Source: Gammaproteobacteria bacterium
Lineage (GTDB): Bacteria; Pseudomonadota; Gammaproteobacteria; GRL18
Assembly: GCA_023144715.1 (NCBI GenBank)
Contig: JAGLFC010000006.1
Coordinates: 1 to 5,701 of the forward strand
Reading direction: 5' to 3'
Length of the DNA stretch: 5,701 nt
Shown: piece after piece, positions 1 to 5,701 of the stretch
Layout: every line of letters begins with the position of its first letter
How positions within the stretch are numbered: the first letter of the stretch is position 1
Translations under genes and position numbers: made by a program
The notes under the pieces: model-generated
Told to the model about the DNA's origin: nothing
What the model saw: only the letters and a program-made list of their open reading frames with translations
The model's database searches: none

Positions 1-17
1 CTAATATACTATCCCCA

Positions 18-46
18 TTGAAACACAATAAAAACACATTTAAAAA
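18..46 (+). promoter_or_regulatory. possible sigma70 promoter of the sulfur globule-like gene
   Basis: TTGAAA at 18-23 is followed after 17 bases by TAAAAA at 41-46, which matches the -10 consensus at 4 of 6 positions. This would start transcription about 20 bases before the start codon. The region is so AT-rich that such matches arise easily, and the window may cut off further upstream signals. Confidence 0.25.
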
Positions 47-72
47 CTATCTTACATACTGGAGAGTATACA

Positions 73-558
73 ATGAAAAAATTAATAATAGCTGCCGCAA
101 TCGCCACTTCTGTTATCTCTATATCTGCCAATGCTTGGTGGGGTGATGATGCCAACTCTAATACAAATTGGAATGGTAATGGTTATAACCACATGAACAA
201 TAGTGCTAATGGCAATGGTTATGGTAATGGCTGGGGCAATGGTTCAGGTGATATGGATGCTGATGGTGATTTTGAAATTACTATCAAGGCTCGTGGTCGC
301 GGTCGTGGTAATGCTCAAACTCGTGGTTCTGCTAATGGTAATGCTGGAAGTAACTATAATGGTTACAATAATATGAATACAAATTTTGATGGTCGTAATC
401 ACTATGCTACTCAACAACAGGGCTATGGTTATTACCCACAAGCATACTATCCACAAACATATTACCCACAAGTTCAAATGCAAGCACCCGCAGTTGTTGC
501 ACCTTCTGCTCAAGTGGTTGCACCCGCAGCAAAGGTAGAAGTGGCACCTGCTAAATAA
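73..558 (+). CDS. sulfur globule protein-like secreted Asn/Gly/Tyr-rich protein
   Basis: Probable structural protein of the coat around sulfur globules, which in Allochromatium-type bacteria lie outside the cytoplasm, so these proteins carry Sec signal peptides. Residues 1-21 form a clear signal peptide (MKK, hydrophobic core, ANA cleavage site). The mature protein of about 140 residues begins with WWGDD; an AWWG start is typical of the Sgp family. Next come an Asn-Gly repeat region (about 27-60), an acidic stretch leading into DGDFEITIKA and RGRGRG (about 60-80, resembling the central part of Sgp proteins), three YYPQ repeats (120-133) and an Ala/Pro/Val-rich tail (138-160). There are no cysteines. 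The start is supported by GGAGAG six bases before the ATG. The gene is monocistronic, closed by the terminator at 607-662. It is richer in Asn than the classic Gly/Tyr-rich Sgp proteins. Because low-complexity sequence can mislead, another secreted surface or biofilm protein remains possible. Confidence 0.72.
   Translation: MKKLIIAAAIATSVISISANAWWGDDANSNTNWNGNGYNHMNNSANGNGYGNGWGNGSGDMDADGDFEITIKARGRGRGNAQTRGSANGNAGSNYNGYNNMNTNFDGRNHYATQQQGYGYYPQAYYPQTYYPQVQMQAPAVVAPSAQVVAPAAKVEVAPAK
430..471 (+). repeat. three tandem 15-base units encoding YYPQ
   Basis: Three in-frame units encode YYPQ-A, YYPQ-T and YYPQ (then V), the last lacking its spacer codon here. The first and third units share the same 12 bases (TATTACCCACAA); the middle one uses TACTATCCACAA. 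This looks like local duplication inside a low-complexity structural protein. The same gene also has irregular GGTAATGG-like repeats around 170-240 that encode Asn-Gly. Confidence 0.7.
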
Positions 559-606
559 AATAAGTCTCGCTCAATTAGAGCAGGATAAGCATTAGTTTAG
601 CTATTC

Positions 607-662
607 AAAAAACCGTACATTGTGTTAGTATTTATACTTCGCATAATGTACGGTTTTTTTTT
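607..662 (+). terminator. intrinsic terminator after the sulfur globule-like gene
   Basis: The left arm CCGTACATT (613-621) pairs perfectly with AATGTACGG (645-653). The stem continues inward through G622-T644, T623-A643 and G624-C642. A second small stem lies in the loop (AGTA 627-630 with TACT 635-638). A run of six A before the left arm and nine T after the right arm (654-662) complete the terminator, and in principle would let it work in both directions. It lies 48 bases after the stop codon. Confidence 0.9.
620..647 (+). promoter_or_regulatory. possible promoter inside the terminator hairpin, for the methyltransferase gene
   Basis: TTGTGT (620-625) and CATAAT (642-647, 5 of 6 to the -10 consensus) are 16 bases apart and would start transcription near 654, about 18 bases before the next gene. 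Without a promoter here, that gene could only be read through the terminator, whose T run ends nine bases before its ATG. The -35 match is poor (3 of 6). Confidence 0.3.
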
Positions 663-671
663 GGAAATTAT

Positions 672-1313
672 ATGGCTTATTTTATTATTATCAGCGTCTT
701 TTTAGGATATTTTATTTTACATAGTTTAACTGCATCACTTACTATGAAACAATGGGTAGCGAAACATCAGCCTGCCATTATGCCTTGGTATCGTTTAATT
801 TTTAATGCCTTAGCCATTCTTTTATCTCTGCCTTTATTAATGGTCATGTTTTTCTTTTCAGGAGAACCATTATGGAGTTGGCATGGTTTTGGGTTTTATT
901 TTACCAGTGCATTAGCGATTATGGCATTGATAGCCTTTTTTTATTCTCTAAAATATTATGATTTAGCAGAATTTTGGGGTACTCGACAATTAAAAGAGAA
1001 CAATAAAAGCGTTGAAGATCAGGAAAAATTTCAAATATCTCCTTTTCATCGTTATGTACGTCATCCTTGGTATTTTTTTTCTTTAGTGATTATTTGGACT
1101 CGTGATGTTTCTACCTTACAATTACTAGTGTATTCCCTTGTCACCGCTTATTTTATTTTTGGTTCAAAATTAGAAGAGCGAAAATTAGTTGCTTACCATG
1201 GTGAGGTTTATAAAAAATACCAACAAAAAGTTGCGGGTGTTATTCCTTTACCATGGAAAATATTAAGTTCTCAAGAAGCTGAACAATTATTAAAAGACTG
1301 CCCTCAAAAATGA
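672..1313 (+). CDS. integral membrane methyltransferase, NnrU/isoprenylcysteine/MddA-like superfamily
   Basis: Probable SAM-dependent methyltransferase of the inner membrane. About five hydrophobic segments are visible (roughly 2-22, 43-63, 76-95, 133-143 and 148-165). The N-terminal His-Ser (17-18) followed by a K-W pattern is seen in NnrU and MddA-type proteins. The C-terminal half has the superfamily signature: YVRHPWY (128-134), then LEER (167-170), HGE-Y (176-180), a further Tyr (183) and VIP (190-192). In family members with known structure or function, RHP and the EER/HGE region form the SAM pocket. The order and spacing recall methanethiol S-methyltransferase MddA, which makes dimethyl sulfide, but the substrate cannot be read from sequence; isoprenylcysteine- or phospholipid-type methylation are alternatives. 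The start has only a weak GGA six bases upstream. At 213 residues it appears complete. Its 3' end converges on the GumC-type gene. Confidence 0.7.
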   Translation: MAYFIIISVFLGYFILHSLTASLTMKQWVAKHQPAIMPWYRLIFNALAILLSLPLLMVMFFFSGEPLWSWHGFGFYFTSALAIMALIAFFYSLKYYDLAEFWGTRQLKENNKSVEDQEKFQISPFHRYVRHPWYFFSLVIIWTRDVSTLQLLVYSLVTAYFIFGSKLEERKLVAYHGEVYKKYQQKVAGVIPLPWKILSSQEAEQLLKDCPQK

Positions 1314-1322
1314 TAAATACTC

Positions 1323-3380
1323 TTAAAACTCATAAAAGAGATTCATGACAGGATGCGTTTTATCCACTTCATCAATGGATATTCCTTTACTTTCAGGTGA
1401 AAAATGGCGATATTTTAGAAGTTCTGTGGGAGCAATTGAGCCTATTATTTGATCCAATTCAGATAAACGTATGCCTTGTTTTATAAGATAAATAATATAA
1501 CTATCTGAAATAGATCGTGAATTAATGGTGTGTGATTCACTCATACCCGCATCAACAGCAGCATAAACAAGCATTGACTCTAATGTACTTTCTGATATTG
1601 TTTCTTCTTCCCATGCTAAATGTGGATCAATATGATTAAACAGTGATTTTAATCCTTTATTCAAAGGTAATATTCTCTCATTTTCTCCCGATACATGAAT
1701 CAAGTTTTGTTTAAAATCAATATCACTTGTTTCTAATTCAGTAATTTCTTTTAATGATAAACCGCTCAGCAGTAATGCTATGACTTGTTGAGATTTAATA
1801 TCTGAACTTTCTAATAAATTTTCTAAATCATTATCATTCAGTTCTTGAATTATTAATGGTTCTATCGTATCCGTTTTTTCCTGATCCAGTGAGGCTGGAA
1901 TACTTGGGGCGGAGTCTAATAATTGAGCCTGTTTTTGATGATCCAATGTATGTGTGTAATGATGATCAATGCCTGTTGCTTGAGGGTAATCTCTACGTTC
2001 TTCTGTAATTGCAATCACTGGACTTTGTTGCTCTTTACGACCTAAAAAGCTGACCAACCAAACACAAAAAAGGCCTACTAAAAGTGAACCAATTAAGGCA
2101 ATAAGAGCATCCCTGATATAATTGGGACTAATGGGTTCTCGAGGCAAATAAGCGCGTGTAATCACTTTTACTTGAGGGTACTTTTCTGCCTGCTTTGCTT
2201 TAATCTGTACAAAACGTTCATGGCTCTCTCTTTGAAGTTTTTCTAAGCCTTCTAAGTCACTTAATAGCGCTTCGTTTTTAGCAAATTTTGCACTAAATTC
2301 ATTGGCTTCCATTTTGTGTGCTTCAAGTTGTTTCTTAATTTCGATCAGTGTTTGTTGTGCGGCTTCTGCATTTTGTTCGGCATCTGTTAAAACAATACTT
2401 TTACCTTCATTTTTTTTCTGTTGAATTTTTTCTTCAAGTTCTTTTATTTGTTTTGGAAGTCCATTCAAATTAGGATTTAACTCTAAATAACTACGAGTGT
2501 ATTTTTGATCAAATTTCTCTAATTCATCATGTAATTTTTTTAAACGTAATTCTAAAATTCGTAACTCTCGTTTATCTTCAGAGGGTACCACAACATTGCC
2601 CAGACTAATGGCTTTATGAATGGCATCAAGATGAGATTTTGTTTTAATAGCTTCTTCAGTGGCTTTATTTAGGGAGCGATTTAATCCTTTAAAATGAGCC
2701 ATTGATTGGTTATCAAACATATTTGCTCGACCTAATGAAGTAATGTTGTTGGCTCGTCTAAATTCTTCTAATTCACCTCTTTTTGTCAAAATACTGTCTT
2801 TTAGACCATCTAGTTCTTCTTGTAATATATCAACAGTGATCCCTGTTGTTTGGCGAATTTCTTCAGCACGCATATTGAGGTAGACATCAATTGATGTGTT
2901 AACCGCTGCAACCAATAATTTAGGCTCATAACCTGTAGCGGCTAATTCAACCAAATTTGTATTAGGTATGGTGTTGACTGATAAAATTTTATGTAATTTA
3001 CCAATGGATAAATCAGCGACCATTAAGTGATTTTTTGAAGAGGTCTCTGGATTTTCTTTAGCTTGTTCTTGCATACGTATTAAAGTTTGATTTAATAACT
3101 CTTGTCCACCCAATATTTGTTTTTGAATCATCACATGCTGAATATCAGCCTTACTACTTTCTTCATCTATGGCTGTTTGAGCAACGGTTAATAGGCTAGC
3201 ATAGCTACGAAAAATTTCTGGACGGCTATAAACATAAGTTAGACCGAGTGCTAAACTCAGTAAAAAACTGATTAAAAAAATTAATGTACGATGCTGATAC
3301 CAAGGTTTTGGATTAAATTCTGGTGCATTAAGATAGCTCTGGTCAGGCAAAATTTCAACGTGAGAAAGTGAATTATCCAT
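1323..3380 (-). CDS. GumC/Wzz-type polysaccharide co-polymerase with a degenerate tyrosine recombinase-like cytoplasmic tail
   Basis: Probable inner-membrane protein controlling chain length or export of a surface polysaccharide. A short cytoplasmic start is followed by TM1 (about 32-51) and a large periplasmic part with extensive predicted coiled coil (about 185-260 and 270-400). A Pro-rich PREPISPN stretch (413-420) then leads into TM2 (about 422-447); this layout is classic for Wzz/GumC/BY-kinase membrane domains. The tail (448-685) has no Walker motifs or Tyr cluster, so it is not a BY-kinase. After a polar linker (448-510) it resembles an integrase catalytic domain (about 515-662), described as a separate entry. 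Upstream of the start I see no good Shine-Dalgarno sequence. The gene converges on the methyltransferase gene, with 9 bases between stops, and diverges from the GGDEF gene. No glycosyltransferases or Wza-type gene are in the window, so the polysaccharide is unknown. Confidence 0.8.
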   Translation of the reverse strand: MDNSLSHVEILPDQSYLNAPEFNPKPWYQHRTLIFLISFLLSLALGLTYVYSRPEIFRSYASLLTVAQTAIDEESSKADIQHVMIQKQILGGQELLNQTLIRMQEQAKENPETSSKNHLMVADLSIGKLHKILSVNTIPNTNLVELAATGYEPKLLVAAVNTSIDVYLNMRAEEIRQTTGITVDILQEELDGLKDSILTKRGELEEFRRANNITSLGRANMFDNQSMAHFKGLNRSLNKATEEAIKTKSHLDAIHKAISLGNVVVPSEDKRELRILELRLKKLHDELEKFDQKYTRSYLELNPNLNGLPKQIKELEEKIQQKKNEGKSIVLTDAEQNAEAAQQTLIEIKKQLEAHKMEANEFSAKFAKNEALLSDLEGLEKLQRESHERFVQIKAKQAEKYPQVKVITRAYLPREPISPNYIRDALIALIGSLLVGLFCVWLVSFLGRKEQQSPVIAITEERRDYPQATGIDHHYTHTLDHQKQAQLLDSAPSIPASLDQEKTDTIEPLIIQELNDNDLENLLESSDIKSQQVIALLLSGLSLKEITELETSDIDFKQNLIHVSGENERILPLNKGLKSLFNHIDPHLAWEEETISESTLESMLVYAAVDAGMSESHTINSRSISDSYIIYLIKQGIRLSELDQIIGSIAPTELLKYRHFSPESKGISIDEVDKTHPVMNLFYEF
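1395..1838 (-). other. inactive tyrosine recombinase-like domain (residues about 515-662 of the GumC-type protein)
   Basis: LLLSGLSLKEI (536-546) matches the integrase box I pattern LLLxTGLRxSEL, with Ser542 where the catalytic Arg should be. TSDIDF (551-556), IHVSG (561-565) and ERILPLN (568-574) match the following strand-hairpin-VPL region, without the catalytic Lys. In box II, aligned by QGIRLSELDQIIG (635-647), the HxxR positions hold Arg622 and Ser625 and the GH dipeptide is Gly647-Ser648. Tyr657 lies ten residues after that Gly, exactly as the nucleophile does in XerD. The fold pattern is therefore kept while catalysis should be lost. This rests on comparison by eye with XerC/XerD-type motifs. 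Confidence 0.7.
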
Positions 3381-3416
3381 AATGTTAAGGACTCATATTT
3401 TTAGTGGTGTTATAGT

Positions 3417-3435
3417 TTATTCTTGTTAAGAATAA
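3417..3435. repeat. perfect 8-bp inverted repeat upstream of the GumC-type gene
   Basis: TTATTCTT, GTT, AAGAATAA forms a 19-base dyad with perfect arms. It starts 37 bases before the GumC-type start codon and lies downstream of the minus-strand promoter candidate at 3465-3493, so inside its presumed leader. It could be an operator for a dimeric regulator or an RNA hairpin. It lacks a following T run on the minus strand (the next bases there read ACTATAAC), so a terminator is unlikely. Confidence 0.5.
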
Positions 3436-3464
3436 TTCAGGTTAGGTGACTTCATAATAGCAAT

Positions 3465-3493
3465 ATTATAAACCATTAATGATAGTCTTTGAT
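3465..3493 (-). promoter_or_regulatory. possible promoter of the GumC-type gene
   Basis: On the minus strand a perfect TATAAT (3470 to 3465) follows, after 17 bases, a weak -35 ATCAAA (3493 to 3488). Transcription would start near 3458 and give a leader of about 78 bases containing the 3417-3435 dyad. The -10 is the best in the region; the -35 is poor. Confidence 0.4.
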
Positions 3494-3517
3494 ATAAAAT
3501 AACGCAAGCTAGATTAT
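3489..3517 (+). promoter_or_regulatory. possible promoter of the HAMP-GGDEF gene
   Basis: TTGATA (3489-3494, 5 of 6 to the -35 consensus) is followed after 17 bases by GATTAT (3512-3517, 4 of 6 to the -10). The start would be near 3524, about 38 bases before the ATG. Its -35 almost completely overlaps that of the divergent promoter. Confidence 0.35.
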
Positions 3518-3561
3518 ATCCCATTTTTAGTGATAGCCTCTCAATTTTATCGACTAGAGAC

Positions 3562-4962
3562 ATGACATCGTTTATATTAAAGCACATGTCATTATATATA
3601 AAAAAAATAACAACCTCAGCATCTCTTACACGTCGTTTAAAAATTAGTATGATATTAACTACTTTACCCCTGTTTTTATTAGCAGGTATTGGTTTGTTTT
3701 TATTTCAAAAATCCACTAATGCCTTTAATGATGCTGTCGAAGGTATTGTGACCGATGCAGTCCCTGTGACAGAATTGAAAGATAAAATTCAACAAACAGT
3801 GGTTCCCTTTAACCATTTTATTAATCGACATCAATTAGACGATAAAACAAAATTTTTGCAATTAAGCCGTGATATTAAAAAATCCTTAGCCAATTCTATT
3901 AAGTTTGAGCAAAAAAATCATTCTTTAACCAATGACATTTATCGCTCTGCCTATTTAAAATGGCGTAATGCTGAACGAATTGCTGATAAAATATTTAATG
4001 AAGTGGATAGAAAAAAAGTGTATATTTCCTATTATCTTTTACAAGATTTCTATCAATATGTCATTGAAACCACTCTGGCATTAGATAAAGTACACCTCGC
4101 CATGCAAGATAGGGTGAATATTCGTTACCAAAAAGCAAAAGAATTGCGCTCAAATACCCTGATATTAAGCAGTTTTATTTTTTTATTGATTTATATTACC
4201 ACAATTATCAGTACCTTAGTGCTTCATCGCTCTATTATTAAACCCATTAAAAAATTGGAATTATGGGCAAATAATTTTTCTCGTCATCAAAAAAATCATC
4301 AATTATTAACATTAGATAGTTACAAAGAATTTGAATTTATTGCTTCAACCTATAATAAATTGTGTCAGATGTTATATGATGATCAAGCTGTATTAGAACA
4401 AATTAATCAAAAAGATGAATTAACACAACTCAATAATCATCATGCTTTTTTGGAATCATTGAAAACTGAACATATTCGACATCAAACGTATAATAGACCT
4501 TATACCATTATGCTGATTAATATTGATCATATCAGTTCAATTAATGAAAATTATAGTCCACATATTGGTGATCTTAGCCTGATACAAATTTCAAAACTTT
4601 TAGAAAAGTCCATTCGTCGTACTGATATTTTATCTCGCTATTATGGTGATAGTTTTGTAGTGATTTTGCCTGAAATTGATAAACATGAAGCTAATATTAC
4701 AGCTGAACGTATTCTAAGCAGTATTTCTGAACACGTTTTTAAAATTAATGACTTTAAGTTTGGTATTACTGTGAGTATTGGTTTGTCTCTTGTTCAGGGC
4801 AAACAATCATTATCACAAGATCTTAGATGTGTTGATTTTGCCTTACAAAAAGCAAAGCGTTCAGGTCGAAATCAGATACATTTTTGTCACTTAGAACAGG
4901 GTAAAACAAATGATTTTAAATTACATTATTTTACAGAAAATGATCTTAAATTATTGGACTGA
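3562..4962 (+). CDS. membrane HAMP-GGDEF protein with degenerate active site and retained I-site
   Basis: Likely a c-di-GMP receptor or signalling scaffold rather than a diguanylate cyclase. TM1 (about 28-48) and TM2 (about 199-221) flank a mostly helical periplasmic sensor of about 150 residues that I do not recognise. A HAMP linker follows (about 222-275, with the usual Pro at 228), then the GGDEF domain (about 283-441). Normal landmarks remain: DELTQLNN (285-292), SIG (405-407) and AKRSGRN (431-437). The signature is YGDSF (361-365) instead of GGDEF. The first Asp of DID is Asn320, so a metal ligand and the catalytic acidic residue are gone. The guanine-binding Asn328 and Asp337 positions are kept, as is the RxxD I-site (Arg352-Asp355) six residues before the signature. 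There is no good ribosome site for the ATG at 3562 (GAG only two bases away). Met9 (3586) is an alternative start leaving TM1 intact. The gene lies divergent to the GumC-type gene. Confidence 0.82.
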   Translation: MTSFILKHMSLYIKKITTSASLTRRLKISMILTTLPLFLLAGIGLFLFQKSTNAFNDAVEGIVTDAVPVTELKDKIQQTVVPFNHFINRHQLDDKTKFLQLSRDIKKSLANSIKFEQKNHSLTNDIYRSAYLKWRNAERIADKIFNEVDRKKVYISYYLLQDFYQYVIETTLALDKVHLAMQDRVNIRYQKAKELRSNTLILSSFIFLLIYITTIISTLVLHRSIIKPIKKLELWANNFSRHQKNHQLLTLDSYKEFEFIASTYNKLCQMLYDDQAVLEQINQKDELTQLNNHHAFLESLKTEHIRHQTYNRPYTIMLINIDHISSINENYSPHIGDLSLIQISKLLEKSIRRTDILSRYYGDSFVVILPEIDKHEANITAERILSSISEHVFKINDFKFGITVSIGLSLVQGKQSLSQDLRCVDFALQKAKRSGRNQIHFCHLEQGKTNDFKLHYFTENDLKLLD

Positions 4963-4972
4963 TATTATTTTA

Positions 4973-4981
4973 TGATATACT
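4973..4981 (+). promoter_or_regulatory. extended -10 promoter candidate for fklB
   Basis: TGATATACT is a TGn-extended -10 element with TATACT matching 5 of 6 consensus positions. A weak -35 (TTGGAC, 4954-4959) lies 16 bases upstream, overlapping the end of the GGDEF gene. The start would be near 4988, giving a leader of about 57 bases. I see no clear terminator between the GGDEF gene and fklB, so readthrough is also possible. Confidence 0.45.
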
Positions 4982-5044
4982 TATCCGTTACATTAAATTA
5001 TGCTCAATTAAACATAAATTCTCAATTTAAAATAAGCAGGTCAC

Positions 5045-5674
5045 ATGAGTAATACAGAATACACGATTAAAACAAATGCAGATAAAGTCAGTTATGGCAT
5101 TGGCTTACAACTTGCCCAACAAGTTAAAAGTCAGTCATTTCCTAATTTTAGTTTAGATTCACTTATTATTGGTTTAAGTGATGTGTTTAATAATGAACCA
5201 TTACGTTTTCCAGAAGACGAAATGCAAGCTGCTTTTTCAGCGATCAATCAACAAGTTCAAGCAGAAGCGGCGACTGCTGCTGAAGGTAATAAAGCCTCAG
5301 GGACTATTTTTCTTGAAGAAAATGCTAAAAAAGATACGGTAGTGACGACTGAGTCTGGGCTACAATATGAAATTATTACCGAAGGAACAGGCACTAAGCC
5401 CAGTCAAAGTGATACCGTAGTGACTCATTATCACGGGACTTTAATTGATGGTACTGTATTTGATAGCTCTGTGAGCCGTGGTGAACCTGCTCAGTTTCCT
5501 GTTAATGGTGTTATTCAAGGTTGGATTGAAGCCTTACAATTAATGCCTGTTGGTTCTAAATGGCGTTTAACCATTCCTTCTGATTTGGCGTATGGTGATC
5601 AAGGATCAGCCCCTGTTATTGGCCCGGGTGCCACGTTAATTTTTGAAATTGAATTACTTGAAATTAAAGGTTAA
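5045..5674 (+). CDS. fklB: FKBP-type peptidyl-prolyl cis-trans isomerase, FKBP22 family (FklB)
   Basis: Catalyses cis-trans isomerisation of Xaa-Pro bonds and assists protein folding. There is no signal peptide, so it should be cytoplasmic like E. coli FklB (206 residues; here 209). The N-terminal dimerisation part (about 12-95) begins with VSYGIGLQLAQQ and ends with the LEENAKK helix, both close to FklB. The C-terminal FKBP domain (about 102-208) starts with TESGLQY. It carries the pocket residues HYHG (Tyr129), GTVFDSS (Phe139, Asp140), Phe151, Val156-Ile157, Trp160, Tyr183 and Phe200, and it ends in FEIELLEIKG. The stretch RGEPAQFPVNGVI is nearly identical to the E. coli protein. AGG four bases before the ATG serves as the ribosome site. 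It is separated by 82 bases from the GGDEF gene and probably has its own promoter; it looks like a housekeeping gene unrelated to its neighbours. SlyD/FkpA-type proteins fit worse because of the N-terminal domain and missing signal. Confidence 0.95.
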   Translation: MSNTEYTIKTNADKVSYGIGLQLAQQVKSQSFPNFSLDSLIIGLSDVFNNEPLRFPEDEMQAAFSAINQQVQAEAATAAEGNKASGTIFLEENAKKDTVVTTESGLQYEIITEGTGTKPSQSDTVVTHYHGTLIDGTVFDSSVSRGEPAQFPVNGVIQGWIEALQLMPVGSKWRLTIPSDLAYGDQGSAPVIGPGATLIFEIELLEIKG

Positions 5675-5701
5675 AGTGTTAAATAGTCATTATTTTAAGA
5701 T

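Noticed and set aside
244..513. Open frame of 89 codons on the minus strand inside the sulfur globule-like gene
   Set aside because: It is a shadow of the repetitive coding sequence: its Ile/Thr/Ser-rich translation is the complement of Asn/Gly codons, and it has no ribosome site or recognisable domain.
569..581. GCTC-AATTA-GAGC small inverted repeat after the sulfur globule-like gene
   Set aside because: The stem is only four base pairs without a T run, and a far stronger terminator lies 26 bases downstream.
1320..1340. CTCTT...AAGAG pairing at the convergent gene ends as a possible terminator
   Set aside because: It is a five-base AT-rich stem with an 11-base loop and no T tract on either strand.
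1323..1838. An integrated phage or integron remnant joined to the GumC-type gene
   Set aside because: The recombinase-like segment is in one uninterrupted frame with the membrane protein. No attachment-site repeats or other mobile genes are visible, and the residues are lost at all catalytic positions while the fold pattern is kept, which fits an old domain fusion better than recent insertion.
3562..4962. Active diguanylate cyclase
   Set aside because: YGDSF instead of GGDEF and Asn320 in place of the metal-binding Asp make cyclase activity unlikely.
5003..5031. CTCAATTAAA and CTCAATTTAAA direct repeat in the fklB leader
   Set aside because: The two copies differ by an inserted base. CTCAATT also occurs at 570-576 and 3540-3546, so it is probably a chance product of AT-rich intergenic DNA.

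Overview
The window is AT-rich and carries five complete genes, with no RNA gene, mobile element or CRISPR array that I can see. The best clue to the host is the first gene, a secreted Asn/Gly/Tyr-rich protein resembling the sulfur globule proteins of sulfur-storing bacteria. Together with a very E. coli-like FklB and a GumC/Wzz-type exopolysaccharide protein, it suggests a low-GC, sulfur-oxidising gammaproteobacterium (the Beggiatoa/Thiothrix-type lineages are one possibility). I cannot name a genus from this sequence.

Layout: a sulfur globule-like gene (73-558, +) ends at a strong intrinsic terminator (607-662). Just behind it is a small integral membrane methyltransferase of the NnrU/isoprenylcysteine/MddA-like superfamily (672-1313, +). 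This converges, with a 9-base gap, on a long GumC/Wzz-type membrane protein (1323-3380, -). A 181-base divergent intergenic region holds back-to-back promoter candidates and a perfect 8-bp inverted repeat. It separates that gene from a HAMP-GGDEF membrane protein (3562-4962, +). The last gene is an FKBP22-type peptidyl-prolyl isomerase, fklB (5045-5674, +), with its own extended -10 promoter candidate.

Two genes stand out. The GumC/Wzz protein lacks the usual C-terminal tyrosine kinase. Its cytoplasmic tail instead reads like a tyrosine recombinase (phage integrase) catalytic domain in which nearly all catalytic residues are lost, apart from the tyrosine position. The divergent GGDEF protein has YGDSF in place of GGDEF and has lost a metal-binding aspartate, yet keeps an RxxD inhibitory-site motif at the correct distance. 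It may therefore bind c-di-GMP rather than make it. Divergent genes for a chain-length/export-type protein and a likely c-di-GMP receptor suggest a surface polysaccharide control module. That link is inference from gene position and domains only.
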